NCBI GenBank assembly: GCA_963920765.1
Contig: OY987247.1
Location: 15,286,471 to 15,350,470 of the forward strand
Length of the DNA: 64,000 nucleotides
Direction: 5' to 3'
From: Ulota crispa
Lineage: Eukaryota > Streptophyta > Bryopsida > Orthotrichales > Orthotrichaceae
Part shown: positions 1-10,236 of the stretch, piece by piece
How the letters are laid out: the number at the start of each line of letters is the position of its first letter
Position numbering within the stretch: position 1 is the stretch's first letter
The notes under the pieces: model-generated
Told to the model about the DNA's origin: nothing
The model's database searches: none
What the model saw: only the letters and a program-made list of their open reading frames with translations
Made by a program: the position numbers and the translations under genes

Positions 1-183
1 TCTTTTCACAAAAATATTGGATTTGGCAGTCAAGCGTTGAATCAGCTTCCATCCTACAATACTACTCCTAATAATGTTTCTCAAGTGGCCAAAATTCAAA
101 GGGAATTCTGCAAGCATGTAGCTCAATTAGAGAGTGTGAAGAATATTGCATTACAAAAGCTCTACAGCCACATCGGTTCTTGA
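1..183 (+). CDS. C-terminal exon of an unrecognised gene (5' part outside window)
   Basis: Frame 1 is open from the first base through 60 codons to a TGA at 181-183. The peptide is mixed and soluble-looking, with an amphipathic helix-like end (IQREFCKHVAQLESVKNIAL, then a short tail ending in YSHIGS). It has no ATG near the start, so it is most likely the last exon or the end of a longer exon. I do not recognise the family. A Harbinger transposon begins 165 bp after the stop, so it probably sits in this gene's 3'UTR or just past it. A chance open frame of 60 codons is possible, but the balanced amino-acid composition in AT-rich surroundings favours real coding sequence. Confidence 0.5.
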   Translation, partial: SFHKNIGFGSQALNQLPSYNTTPNNVSQVAKIQREFCKHVAQLESVKNIALQKLYSHIGS

Positions 184-347
184 GGGGCGGCCAAAGGTAA
201 TGACAAAAACCCTATCTGAAGAATAAGGCAAGATACATACCACATCTTCACATTACTTAAACATAATTTATCCAAATTAATGTGAAGGAGTCATGCACTA
301 TATTTAAGAATTCCTATGGTGTCACATGATAATTATAATATCTCTTA

Positions 348-494
348 AGGGCTGTTCCCACTTGGCATTTACTAGAAGAGCTTAAAAAATATAAAAATGA
401 GCACTGTTCCCACGAATTCAAATATTTAGGACGTGGACTGGGTTTAGAAACTTTAGAGACGTTGCGCAATTATAGGGAAGCCTTGTGTTCCCAC
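348..494. repeat. Left terminal inverted repeat and subterminal TGTTCCCAC motifs of the Harbinger element
   Basis: The 9-mer TGTTCCCAC occurs three times near the left end (353-361, 405-413, 486-494) and once inverted near the right end (6548-6556). Spaced subterminal copies of the terminal motif are typical binding sites for the transposase or Myb-like partner in Harbinger elements; binding here is inferred. Confidence 0.6.
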
Positions 495-1559
495 CTGCAA
501 TTTTAGGGGGGGTCTTAGCGGTCGCTTCTGACAAGGCAAGTAGACATTTTAATGATGAGAAGTGGAGGGGTTCTCACTACCCCTCACACTTTTTTAAAAC
601 TGAACGTCTGTTTACTCGCTGAATTTGTCTTCCCTTCTCCTGTAGTCTTTGTCGCCATTGCTTTGGTTTTGCGGTGCTCCTTGCTCTGTATATGTGGAAG
701 CGCATCCGTGAATACTGTTTGCAAATGAGTTGCCGTTGTGTTTGCGTGATTGTGGAGCGGGTACCGGCGCAAGGAATTGTCGCGAGACCTCAGAGCCGGT
801 TTTCCGAAATTTGTGGTCGTCTTTCTTAGTTTTGAACTCCAGTTTCTGTAGTATTTCTGAACAAAAACAATTTTGTTGTGCACATATGCGTTCAAGCTGC
901 AAATTTGGTGTTCAGACATCCGATTTAGGGCAGAAGGTACATGTGAATTGCTTAAGGGTTTTGTAATTTTTTTTTTGTATGGGTTGCTTGGCTGCAAGTC
1001 TTCAGAATGTAATTCAGAAGGGGAGAAGTCCACCTAGGGATAGTTCTCTTGTTCGCCTCATCTTCATGTGTCATTTGATATGCTGTGTCTTTCGTCTAGA
1101 GGGGGGGGGCTTCAGGGATTCATTGTCGTTGCAATTGTATTGGAGGTGTTCTGGTTTTTTGAAGGATATTCTTTGTGAGGAGTGAATGCGTTATTTCAGT
1201 TTGTGGCAGTGTGCATGTTCATTAGTGATGGACATCAGTCGCAAGTCCAAGTTGGTTGTGATGCTCGGAGTGTGGTTGCTTGTGCAAACCCTTGATGCAC
1301 ATACAAATTTCTCCTTTGCAATTCCCAAAGTTGTGGAGGAGGGTTCATCTTCTACTGTTGAGGAAATCTTGGAGACTCTAGTGGAGGCAATTCAGCATCC
1401 CCTGGATGCTGTACAGTTAGGGTTTTGTGGTTTTTGGTCATGCACGTCTCTTTCTCTTCTGAGTGAAGACCTGGGGTTTTGGGTGAAACCCCGCTCCATT
1501 GCTTGGTTTTCCAGATTTCTCCTCACTAAAAACGATGACACACAATGGCTACAATTTTT

Positions 1560-2614
1560 TTGAATGCCAAAACGTAACGTATTCATACTGTCAGTTGGCA
1601 CCTCAAATTCAGAAAAAGGATACAAGATACCGTGCTACGATTCTAGTTGAAATTTGGGTGGCCTACATGTTGTTTAAGCTGACTTAGGGAGTACCATTTT
1701 TTGTATGTTATTAGTTCTTTGCAATTGGGAAGAGTACCATTTATGGAATAATCAGGGAAGTCATCCACGCTATAAATGATACCTTCAAACACTAGATCAA
1801 TTGGCCTACAGGTGAGCGGCTTTGGTTGACACAAGAGAAGTTTGCTAACTTATGTGGATTGCCTGCTGTAGTCGGTGCTATTGACAGGACTCATACTTCC
1901 ATTGCAAAACCAAGGTTTGTACCTGCAAATTACTACTACTTCAAGTTGGAGGGCTACACCTTCAACTGTCAAGCTGTGGTGGACACCGACAAGTGATTCT
2001 TGGATCTTTTTCTTGGAATGCCCAGATCAACAAATGATTCCAGCGTGCTCTGCAGGTCTTCTCTGTATGAGGTGTCCACTCGTCAGAACTTCTTCAACAA
2101 CCAAGTTGGTTCCGAAGGTTTCTCACCGTACTTGCTCGGTGACCAAGGATATTTGTTACTACCGTGGCTTATGGTGCCTTACAGAAGTAACACAAAGTTG
2201 TCATTTGCTAACAACCTTTTCAATAAGCAGCTTTGAAGAGGCCGCTCCGTGGTTAAGAATGCCTTTGGCATTCTTAAGTCAACATTTTGAGAGCTACTAA
2301 CCAAATCAGATTTGGATGTGGCTTTTGTGCCTGATGTCATTTCATATTGTGCAATACTTCATAACATGCTGTTGGAGCAGGAAGAAGAAGATGTTGAGAA
2401 CTTATTCGGCCTTCTATGTAATGAAGGCCTCGGTGGAGAAGATGTGGAGGAGGTCCCGTTGACGGTGAAGGCAATGGTGTACATGAACCAGTGGACCAGA
2501 TCTCGAATACGGCTAGAACGGCCTCAGCCATTGACAAACGTTAACGTTTGGGCGTGTACCTTAGCACACAACGGCTTGAAGTGCCAGCATAGAATTTCAA
2601 GTGATACTTCCTAA
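1560..2614 (+). pseudogene. PIF/Harbinger transposase (DDE_Tnp_4 type), broken
   Basis: Conceptual translation shows the family order. A helix-turn-helix-like segment (AIGKSTIYGIIREVIHAI) lies at about 1720-1775. The first catalytic Asp is in VVGAIDRTH near 1870-1895, followed by the NYYYFKLEGYTFNCQAVVDT block. The second Asp lies in YLLGDQGY near 2140-2160, and the late block AILHNMLLEQEEED lies near 2350-2395. The reading is interrupted by in-frame stops (after the VVDTDK segment near 1995, around 2236, near 2290, and in the HTH region) and by frame changes, so no intact transposase is encoded. Family members cut and paste DNA at TWA sites as partners of a Myb-like protein. The N-terminal limit is uncertain; reading frames at 1186-1560 may be part of it. 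Confidence 0.85.
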
Positions 2615-3476
2615 CTATAACGATGACATCAAATGTTTCATGAGTTCTGTGGCAATGTGCATGTGAAACAAACACTGTACATGTCAATTGATTTATAGAA
2701 CCTCACTTCATGCAATCCAGCAGCACATGATACAAACAAACAAACAATAATATTTGTTTTGATTAAAGCCGTAGTATCAGACATTTTGAGTCCTAAACCT
2801 CAAATTTCATAGTCACTAGAACTCCTATAAGTCAGAGTCAGCGGTAAAGAAACCCTAATTCAAACGTATTATATGTGACAATTTTGCTCAAGTGAGGACG
2901 GGATTGAGACTCCAGTACGGCAATGCAAGTGCTTCGGAGAGGCACTTGCTTCCTGTACTCACATAGGAACTACTCCTTGATTGGGTGGGTAGGACATGTA
3001 CCGGCTTCTGTGGTGGCGGCAGCTGTCCCCGCAGCATCAGAGGTGCTGGCCGTAACCAGTGCAAGGGCAGAACCGGTTGGTTCTTCATGTCAAAGGGCTG
3101 TCCTAGCAAATTCGGCACCAATTTGCTGGGCTGTGGGGTTATGGGGGAACTCAAGAGCCTGGACAGAGTATGCACGGTTTGGTGGAGTACTATTATCACA
3201 GCTGGTTAATCTTCGGAAGCCGGTGCTTAGCACCTTTGCGATTTGAGAGAGGTATACGGCAATGTCACTTTACTTGGATACCGCTGCCCTTGCAATTGAG
3301 TTCGCTTCAGCTGCATTCGTGTACATGCATTGATATTTTTCACGTAGAAATGTCATATTTTGTTCGAATAATTTGAACTGCACCTTGATCTTCGTACGCT
3401 CCATATCTCAATTTCCTTGTGCAATGTCTTGCATCTCCTTTGCTGTTGTGTGAGCACTCGCCTTTATCACCTTCGC

Positions 3477-4327
3477 CTATAAGGTATGAGTTGAAGAACT
3501 TTTGCGCTTCACGCTTGTGCTTCCTTGCCGCCTCCCCATCACGTAAGATGACGTCTCTAACGAGCTGATGATGTGTGGTGTCACTCTAGGTGGAACATTG
3601 GATTTGGGCCTGAAAGAAGGTGCTGCTGCCGACCCTGAAGGATGCGCTGCAGCAGTAGGGGTGGACGCCACACTACGTGGAGGTGAGGTAGACAGCCTTG
3701 GAGAGTGTGGAGTGCGCTCTGTAAAACTAGAAGGATGTGCAGTGAGGTTGGTAGGGTCATCAGACTCTTGGTAACTACTGTCTTCTTCTCCAATCTCAAC
3801 TTGAACTTGGTCAACTACTCCCAAATTGGCGTCAATGTGCAATAGGGGCACATCTCTGAGATGTATAGGGCGGATGTGAGGCCTTGAGCTATACCACTCA
3901 TCAATGGCATGGTAAAACTCTAGAGAGAACTGTTTCAGTAGTCCATTGTCTCGATGTTGGACAGCTGTCATATTCCAATACTCTGGGATATTCCTTCCAA
4001 TGCGGTGCAGGTAGTCTGAGATATGTTTGAACTCTAGAATATGAAGTTTCATTTGACCTTGCAAGCAATCCCATTGCAAAATACAGGTGAGTAGTTTGCC
4101 TTCATCATTTCTTGTGAAATTTGTTGCCACTTGGTAGTATCTAGCGTCATCAAGTCGCGCCCGTCCATCGTATCCAACTCCTCAAGGAATAGGTCTCCCT
4201 TTGTCAATATGAGAGCCAACACTTCATTGTGTATCCAATTGGGACCTCTGTCCTTCCTAGCCATCTTGTTGCTGCTGCTCAATCCAGGATTGCTGGTAGG
4301 AGGTGCCTGTGGAGGTGGTGTAGTCAT
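3477..4327 (-). pseudogene. Myb/SANT-like (trihelix-like) Harbinger accessory protein, broken
   Basis: The N-terminal part (4327 down to about 4070) reads MTTPPPQAPPTSNPG, then a Trp-containing Myb/trihelix-like segment (RGPNWIHNEVLALI, later TTKWQQISQEMM). The second part (about 4110 to 3477) continues in another frame with LQWDCLQGQMKLHILEFKHI, then a Ser/Pro-rich tail ending in basic residues. The two parts overlap out of frame near 4050-4130, a single frameshift rather than a clean intron, since no good splice pair is visible. In Harbinger elements the Myb-like protein brings the transposase to the terminal repeats and the nucleus. Gene and transposase point toward each other. Confidence 0.72.
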
Positions 4328-4622
4328 GGACGCAAGTGGTGGGTTATTGTTGATGGAGGTCGCCTAGCGCAGAAGAGTAGGGCTTGCTGGCACCGTATGA
4401 GATGCTTGTGGTGTCATATGTGAAGGTTTGGCGCCGCTGCTAGGGCCCCATTCAATAGGCGGAGGTTGGCCAAACTGGAATCTGATAAGGGGGACGCCAG
4501 CTGCATCACCATCAAAGGATAAGATACTACATCATAAACTGTTACATTGCACATTGATCTTGTTCTCATTGCTGCATTAGAGGTTTTTTGTGTGTTTTGC
4601 AGGTCAATTTGCACAAGTAGTA

Positions 4623-5235
4623 GGTGAAAGCACACTACGGTTGTCCAAAATCGTAGTCATGGCACAATTTTTGCACAGAGTGAAAGTTTGGAGTCTTTTT
4701 TCTTGTAGTCTTTTTTACTTTAAAATAAAATAAAAAATAAAATAGAGTCTTAAATCTTGCATACATTGATAATTGCATAACAAAAAGTGAATTTCATCTA
4801 TTAATTTAATGTACAAAGTATAAACATTAAAATGTTTGTACTGTCACAAATTTAGCTTTACCATTGTTGTACTTTTTTTGCCTAGTTTAGGGTTTGATTT
4901 TCACAACTCAAAAAGCTAAATCCAATGCTCTTATGTGGTACTTAGACTAGGCATTTAATGAGTGTTTTTGGGTCTACATAAGGAAATATCCTAGCACATG
5001 TGTGCTTTTAGCATGAAGCCCACTTATTGACCTTAAATAGTTATTTTAAGTTTTTTTTTTTGGATTGTTTGATAAAAAGCATTGTGGTTGAGATGGGCCA
5101 CCATTGCATTTTGGTTAAAATTGACATTTTGGCTCCATTTACTATCAAAATGTGTAAATTTTGTACCAAATATGTACATTTTGTACTAATTTTTGAACCT
5201 TTGGGGGGGGGGGTGACCATAGTGTGCTTTCACCC
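4623..5235. mobile_element. TA-flanked MITE nested in the Harbinger element
   Basis: The ends are GGTGAAAGCACACTACGG on the left and its inverse (ACTATAGTGTGCTTTCACCC type) on the right, each followed by TA (4621-4622 and 5236-5237). The TA duplication and absence of coding capacity suggest a Tc1/mariner-type non-autonomous element of 613 bp. It must be younger than the Harbinger copy it interrupts. Confidence 0.7.
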
Positions 5236-6597
5236 TAGTTGTGAACGTAATTGTTAATAGCATTTTGTCTCTGAGGAAGTTCTAGGTCATAACTACAAAA
5301 TCATGTAGGGATCCACAGCGATGGGTACCATGTATACCATGAACCTGGTATGCAGAAGCAAGGAATGCAAGCACATTGAACAGGTACAATTCATCTCCAT
5401 TACAATTTTTATGAATGCAAGTGCTTCCCTTGATTACAATATTCCCAGGAAAAACTTGATTTATGCAAAAGAAATTGTCATGTACTAAAAATGAAGAAGA
5501 CTGAAATTATCGTTTGTTGGCATTTCAATTGGGTGAGGTGGCACCGCAGGTGGCCAAATCAGAGAGTTGTAAGACTGGGAATTCAAGTGGTTCTCCATGT
5601 TTGACGAACTTCACTGTCTTGAACACACGCAAAAGAGAAATTTCGAAGCATGAAGGTTTTTGGAAATTCCAAAGATCTACGACAATGACAGCAATGTCAC
5701 ACAGTTCTCTTTAGGCATGTTACTACACGGCGTTGCTGTAATATGTGGCACTCTACAAGTGGCCTTCATATGAATAAAAAGGTCTACATTTTGGAGCATG
5801 TAAACTCTCGCAGTACTAGGTAGTAGATGTTATTTGACATTGTGCCATGCTTAATGCTAGGCATTGCAGTGAAAAATGCTGATCTGCCTTTAACACGTAT
5901 GAAATGTAGAACATCGAGTCTCACTACTTCCTTTCTTTGAATACCATGTCAATATTGGTACTCGACAATGTGCAGCTGTCACTACATTCTTCTGGTACTT
6001 TCTAGTTACACACAAGTCACATTTGAGGATTTTGAAGAAACTACAACGTAGATTGCATTCATGTTCTCTCTGCAGCTATATCATTGCGAAGCAAGAATTC
6101 AAACAACAAGAAAAGATATAGTAACGTACTTGAACATCTCCCGACTTCACCCCAATGGTGATATCTGTGTCCACTGCAGAGGCCAAACCTAAAGTCATAG
6201 TAGAGGAATGCCTTGCTCCTTTGTATTTGTACGCAAAGTCGCAAGCCGCCTCATAGGTGCTCCATGGAAGGAGCCCTAGACGCGGGAAGGGGCCTCCACT
6301 GAGAACTGCTGGATATTTGCGGAGTCGCTCTTACGTAATCGACCTGGGCAGTTGCCATTAGCAAAGAATGCCTTCACAATGCCGAGAAATCCTCAAATGT
6401 CCATCTGTGTCAAGATTTATGGCTGCCTAAACTTTGCATGGAAAGCCCAAATTTTAGGAATTTTTTCTTTTGCTTTTTAAGTTCGTCGCTCTTAACTCTC
6501 AGCCAGCCCTGCAGCCACCTAGGCTTAGGGTCTAATACCCCTTGCCGGTGGGAACACATATGTGTTTTAGCGCTTCAAATACTAATTTACCCTCAAC

Positions 6598-6622
6598 GCT
6601 AAGTGCATGTGCAAACAGGGCT
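6598..6622. repeat. Right terminal inverted repeat of the Harbinger element
   Basis: Read inward from 6622 the sequence is AGCCCTGTTTGCACATGC, matching the left AGGGCTGTTCCCACTTGGC with several substitutions. It is followed directly by the TTA duplication at 6623-6625. Confidence 0.75.
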
Positions 6623-6625
6623 TTA

Positions 6626-8360
6626 GGTGGAAAACTAACGTCAATTGTTATAAAGAAGAAAAAAAATTGTAGTTATATCAAAATGTTGACAAATTCAACA
6701 TCCATGACTTAAATAGCTTTTTCAACAATATTGCAACAATGTGTACAATTATTACTTGCACCTAAAAAAAGGATGAAAAGTCAAATTTACATCCATTAGT
6801 GGATCAATGAACATTCACTACAATTGGTAAGGCTAAGCATGTATGAATTATCACTTTAAAATGAATATTTTTTAGAAAAAATCTTAGAGTCATTCTGAAT
6901 TTGATACTTACACTTTGATTGATTATCTGCCTTGGATCTTGCAATGCTTATATAAGTAATTGTTGTTGTTATTATTATTATCGTTATTATTATTATTGTT
7001 ATTGTTGTTGTCATTATTATTATTATTATTATTGTTATTGTTGTTATCATTATTATTATAAATGAGTGGTGTATTTGAAGAACATCCTTTTTATTTCTTT
7101 AAACTATAAAGTGATAAATCTCCAACCACCTACGCTATCTTAAATTCACTTCCCCGTCATTTGAATTTTGATTATGTAAGCTATGTAATTTTCAATAAAA
7201 ATAATGGATTGAATAACATAATTATTCATTTAATTTTAATATTTTTAAAAACAAGCCACATTTATAGTAAGTAGATTTATGAAAAAATAATTAAAAATAA
7301 TTAAAAAAACATTGTTTATGAAAACAAGTAGATTCTCAGTCTTCTATCCTAATTGCATTCTTTGCAAAACCTAATGATTCATACACGTGTCAATGAAGTA
7401 TTACCTTTACCAATACACATATAAATCTAAAGTCATTTATCTAGTTGGAAATTAAGAAATTAAAATGTAAAATATTCATCTAGAATACAAATTAGGCAAG
7501 GATTTAAGGTTAGCTAGTCCTTGTATGCCCAAGGTTTGCCCTACAAATCAGTCCTAGAAAGTCCAAACAATTTTCAAATTTGCTCAATAATGTTGTTATC
7601 AATAATTTTATTCAATGAATTAACTTTCAGTTTTGGAAAATTGTAAGTATACACCTTTTTTGTCCAAATATAGGCACTATTGTAATTGAGTGTGGATTAA
7701 GCCTATTAAGCAAAGATGGTGTCAAAAACTTGAAAATCAAGAAAGTTTGTTCATATTCATCCAATCTTATTGCAAACAGTGACCCAATTTGAGCAAATTC
7801 ATGTCTTTTAACCATTTAGGGTCAGGGCGCCCTTGGATCAGTGCTAAAATCAATCAATTTTGGTTGCCTCATCCCTAAAGAGTTAACAAACAGCACAAAG
7901 ATGAAAAAGATCAAACAAGGTCTTCCACACCTCAATCAATTAAAAGCTTGACATTAAATGTGGTGTACAAGTTGCATCACCTTTGGGCATCATGGTAACT
8001 TTAAACAAAGACACTCAATTGTCATAATGTAATACTATTCAACAACTTTTCCATGGTAAAAGGATTTGGACTCATTGATTCTTTTTCTTGGAGCAACTGA
8101 ACACTAGCATGGCATTAGGGTAGCTCTTCCAAAACCAAAATGACACCTCATCCAATGGTCAATATCAAAATTTGGTAGAAAACTTATGAATATCCAACAA
8201 GTGAAAACCCATGAAAGCTTGGCATATAAAACGTGGTATTACATTACTTCCACTTAAACCTAAAATAGTATTCCATTTATCACTTCAATTTTTTACACCA
8301 AAAGCATCCAAACAAAAATCTGCTCTAACCAAATGAATAATAAGGGTATAATATTGTAAA
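6626..8360. other. AT-rich intergenic DNA, no gene seen
   Basis: I see no open frame with family features and no clear element ends here. The only structure is the ATT/GTT simple repeat listed separately. Confidence 0.6.
6957..7060. repeat. Trinucleotide microsatellite (ATT/GTT)n
   Basis: Imperfect run of ATT, GTT and ATC/GTC triplets. The low-complexity minus-strand open frame across it (Ile/Thr only) is an artefact of the repeat. Confidence 0.9.
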
Positions 8361-8771
8361 GAGAATCAATATGTGCACATCACGGTTGATATATGCACGC
8401 CCTGGGTGAATTTTAGATTTCTACCATGAAAAAGTTGAATTTGAGAATTTTAAATTTAGATTTGGATTAAGGGATCATGATTTTGACTAGAACCATAAAA
8501 AGGTTGCAATTGATCAACATCCAATGAAAAAGCTTAGTTAAGAGAAAGATTGTTATTTTTACTTTTGTTTGTAAAAAAAATAAACTCTTTCATTAGGTGT
8601 TGTTCAATTGCAACCTTTTTTATGGTTCCAAACAAAATCATGGCTTAGAGTCCAAATCTGAATTCAAAATTCTCAAAATCAACTTTTTCATGGTAGAAAT
8701 CTAAAATTTATTCCCGAAGGAATGCGCATATATCAACCTATCAACCTCCGGTGTGCACATATCAATTCCCT
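8361..8771. mobile_element. Fold-back MITE upstream of the lipase gene
   Basis: The two halves are inverse copies of each other over about 170-190 bp: GAATCAATATGTGCACA on the left pairs with its inverse at 8750-8770, and TAGATTTCTACCATGAAAAA pairs with TTTTTCATGGTAGAAATCTA. The loop lies near 8540-8590. No coding capacity. Target duplication is ambiguous (a TTGTAAA on both sides may be partly terminal repeat). It ends about 1.5 kb before the lipase start codon. Confidence 0.75.
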
Positions 8772-8789
8772 TTGTAAAAACTTGCTCTA

Positions 8790-10236
8790 TTAAACCACAG
8801 TAATAACCATGACTCCCTTTCTCAAATTCACCGCTCCTACCCGATTAAATTCCCACCGTTGATGAGAGCGCCCACATTCCTTATGCATGTACAAGGCCCG
8901 AGCATCCTCCAACCAGAACCAGCCACCTGGTCACATCTCAAAAAAGCCAAGTGGCATCGCCGCACGGAATCTTCTTTTATCCTAGATTCAATTCCCCTTT
9001 GACTCTCTAATGACACTCCATGTCAGACTCCTCCTAACTCAGCTCCAGATGGCGGATTCCTATTCCCTCCGTAATCCAGACCATTCCCCCCCACACTAAT
9101 TCTGCTTCCACACTAATTAAGCTTAAGAGCTCAATAGCTCATCATCTGCTTATTGATTGTTGCTTCCCTCGCAAACTACGTCGTCACAGATTCTTGCTCG
9201 GCGTCTGTTTTTTTCTGTGCGATCGCAAGCGGCAGTTCCTCTGCTCTTTTCTCGCTCTTTTCTCGATTTTTTTATGATCATCCGAGGGTTTTTATAAAGC
9301 TGTTGACAATTCAGACGACGGCGACGGCGAAATTCGTGGCGCTGCTGGTGATCAAGTGCTTCAGGAGCGGCTTTTTGTTTTGTTCTTCTGTTCGCAAGGT
9401 GCGTGATTGTTGTTGTTTATTCCACAGTGAGTTTCTCCTAATTGACAAAGAGCATGATGCAGTGAGGTTGAACTCGTTCTGGAAATAATCGGTGTTTAGG
9501 TTTTCAGTCGATGCTGAGAATGCGAATCTGATTGACTGAGGCTTTTTCTATGAGGATGCTCTCGCGCTTTGGCAATGCTTAAAGTTTAACAGATTAAGTA
9601 AGTTCTTGATTGTTAAAGTACTACTCTCGTTAGTAGCTGGATTAATTCTGAGGATTTTGACTTTTGCACTCTGTTTTTTCTCTGTCGAAATCATCACGTG
9701 AGCTCGGGATTTAGAATTTTCCTTATACATTTCTTTGAATTTGTGAAAGTGAAGATATGTAGTGTTCCGATTCAGCTCCAGGAGTCTTAATTCTACTTAA
9801 GAGTGTGAGCTTCTTCATCTGTCGAGAACTGAGAGACTAAATTAGGGTTTGACTTTTTCTGTTACTCACGAGGATTTTTGTTGTGCATTTTATACCGTTC
9901 GGTGAATATCTAGCTTTTTTGTCTGGTAGTTCAAGGATATCTTTTTTGATACGTTGCTTGTTGAAGCTATTATCGGAATGCTGCAACAGTTGTAACAGCT
10001 CTGCTTGGTTTTGCGAATTTTATTCGCTTTTTTATAGTTCTGAGTGCGTCAGGTTTTTGTGTCTTGTGTTCTGTGATTTTCTTGCTTTTCTATGTGTGAA
10101 GAAAGTTTGTTCATGGACGCAGGCTCTCCATCATCCAAATTATGCCTCCCTGCCTTTGTATATGAGGTCGGTTGCGTAATTGGATCGTCAGGGGACTGGT
10201 TTGAAAGAATCGCCGGGATTTGATGGTTGAAGTCAC
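8790..10236 (+). promoter_or_regulatory. Promoter and long 5' leader region of the lipase/P-loop gene
   Basis: Base composition becomes less AT-rich from about 8800, with C/T-rich stretches typical of plant core promoters near 8990-9170. No confident TATA box is seen. Several short open frames (for example 9153-9488 and 9883-10179) lack family features and look like leader sequence. A 5'UTR intron is plausible: a donor-like CGCAAG|GTGCGT near 9398 and an acceptor-like GACGCAG near 10130 would remove most upstream ATGs. This intron is inference only. Confidence 0.4.

Larger units (their letters stand above)
348..6622. mobile_element. PIF/Harbinger DNA transposon, decayed
   Basis: The element is bounded by the 3-bp duplication TTA at 345-347 and 6623-6625, as expected for PIF/Harbinger. 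The left end starts AGGGCTGTTCCCAC and the right end, read inward, AGCCCTGTTTGCAC, so the inverted repeats are imperfect over about 25 bp. Inside are the two genes typical of the superfamily: a DDE transposase on the plus strand (about 1560-2614) and a Myb/SANT-like protein on the minus strand (4327-3477), arranged convergently. Both are broken by stops or frame changes. A TA-flanked MITE has inserted at 4623-5235. The remaining parts, 550-1550 and 5240-6540, show no further gene I can recognise. Confidence 0.88.

Noticed and set aside
6856-7050. 64-codon Ile/Thr-rich frame
   Set aside because: Translation of a trinucleotide microsatellite.
9153-9488. 111-codon plus-strand open frame upstream of the lipase
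   Set aside because: No family features, Ser/Phe-rich, and placed in the likely leader or leader intron of the downstream gene.
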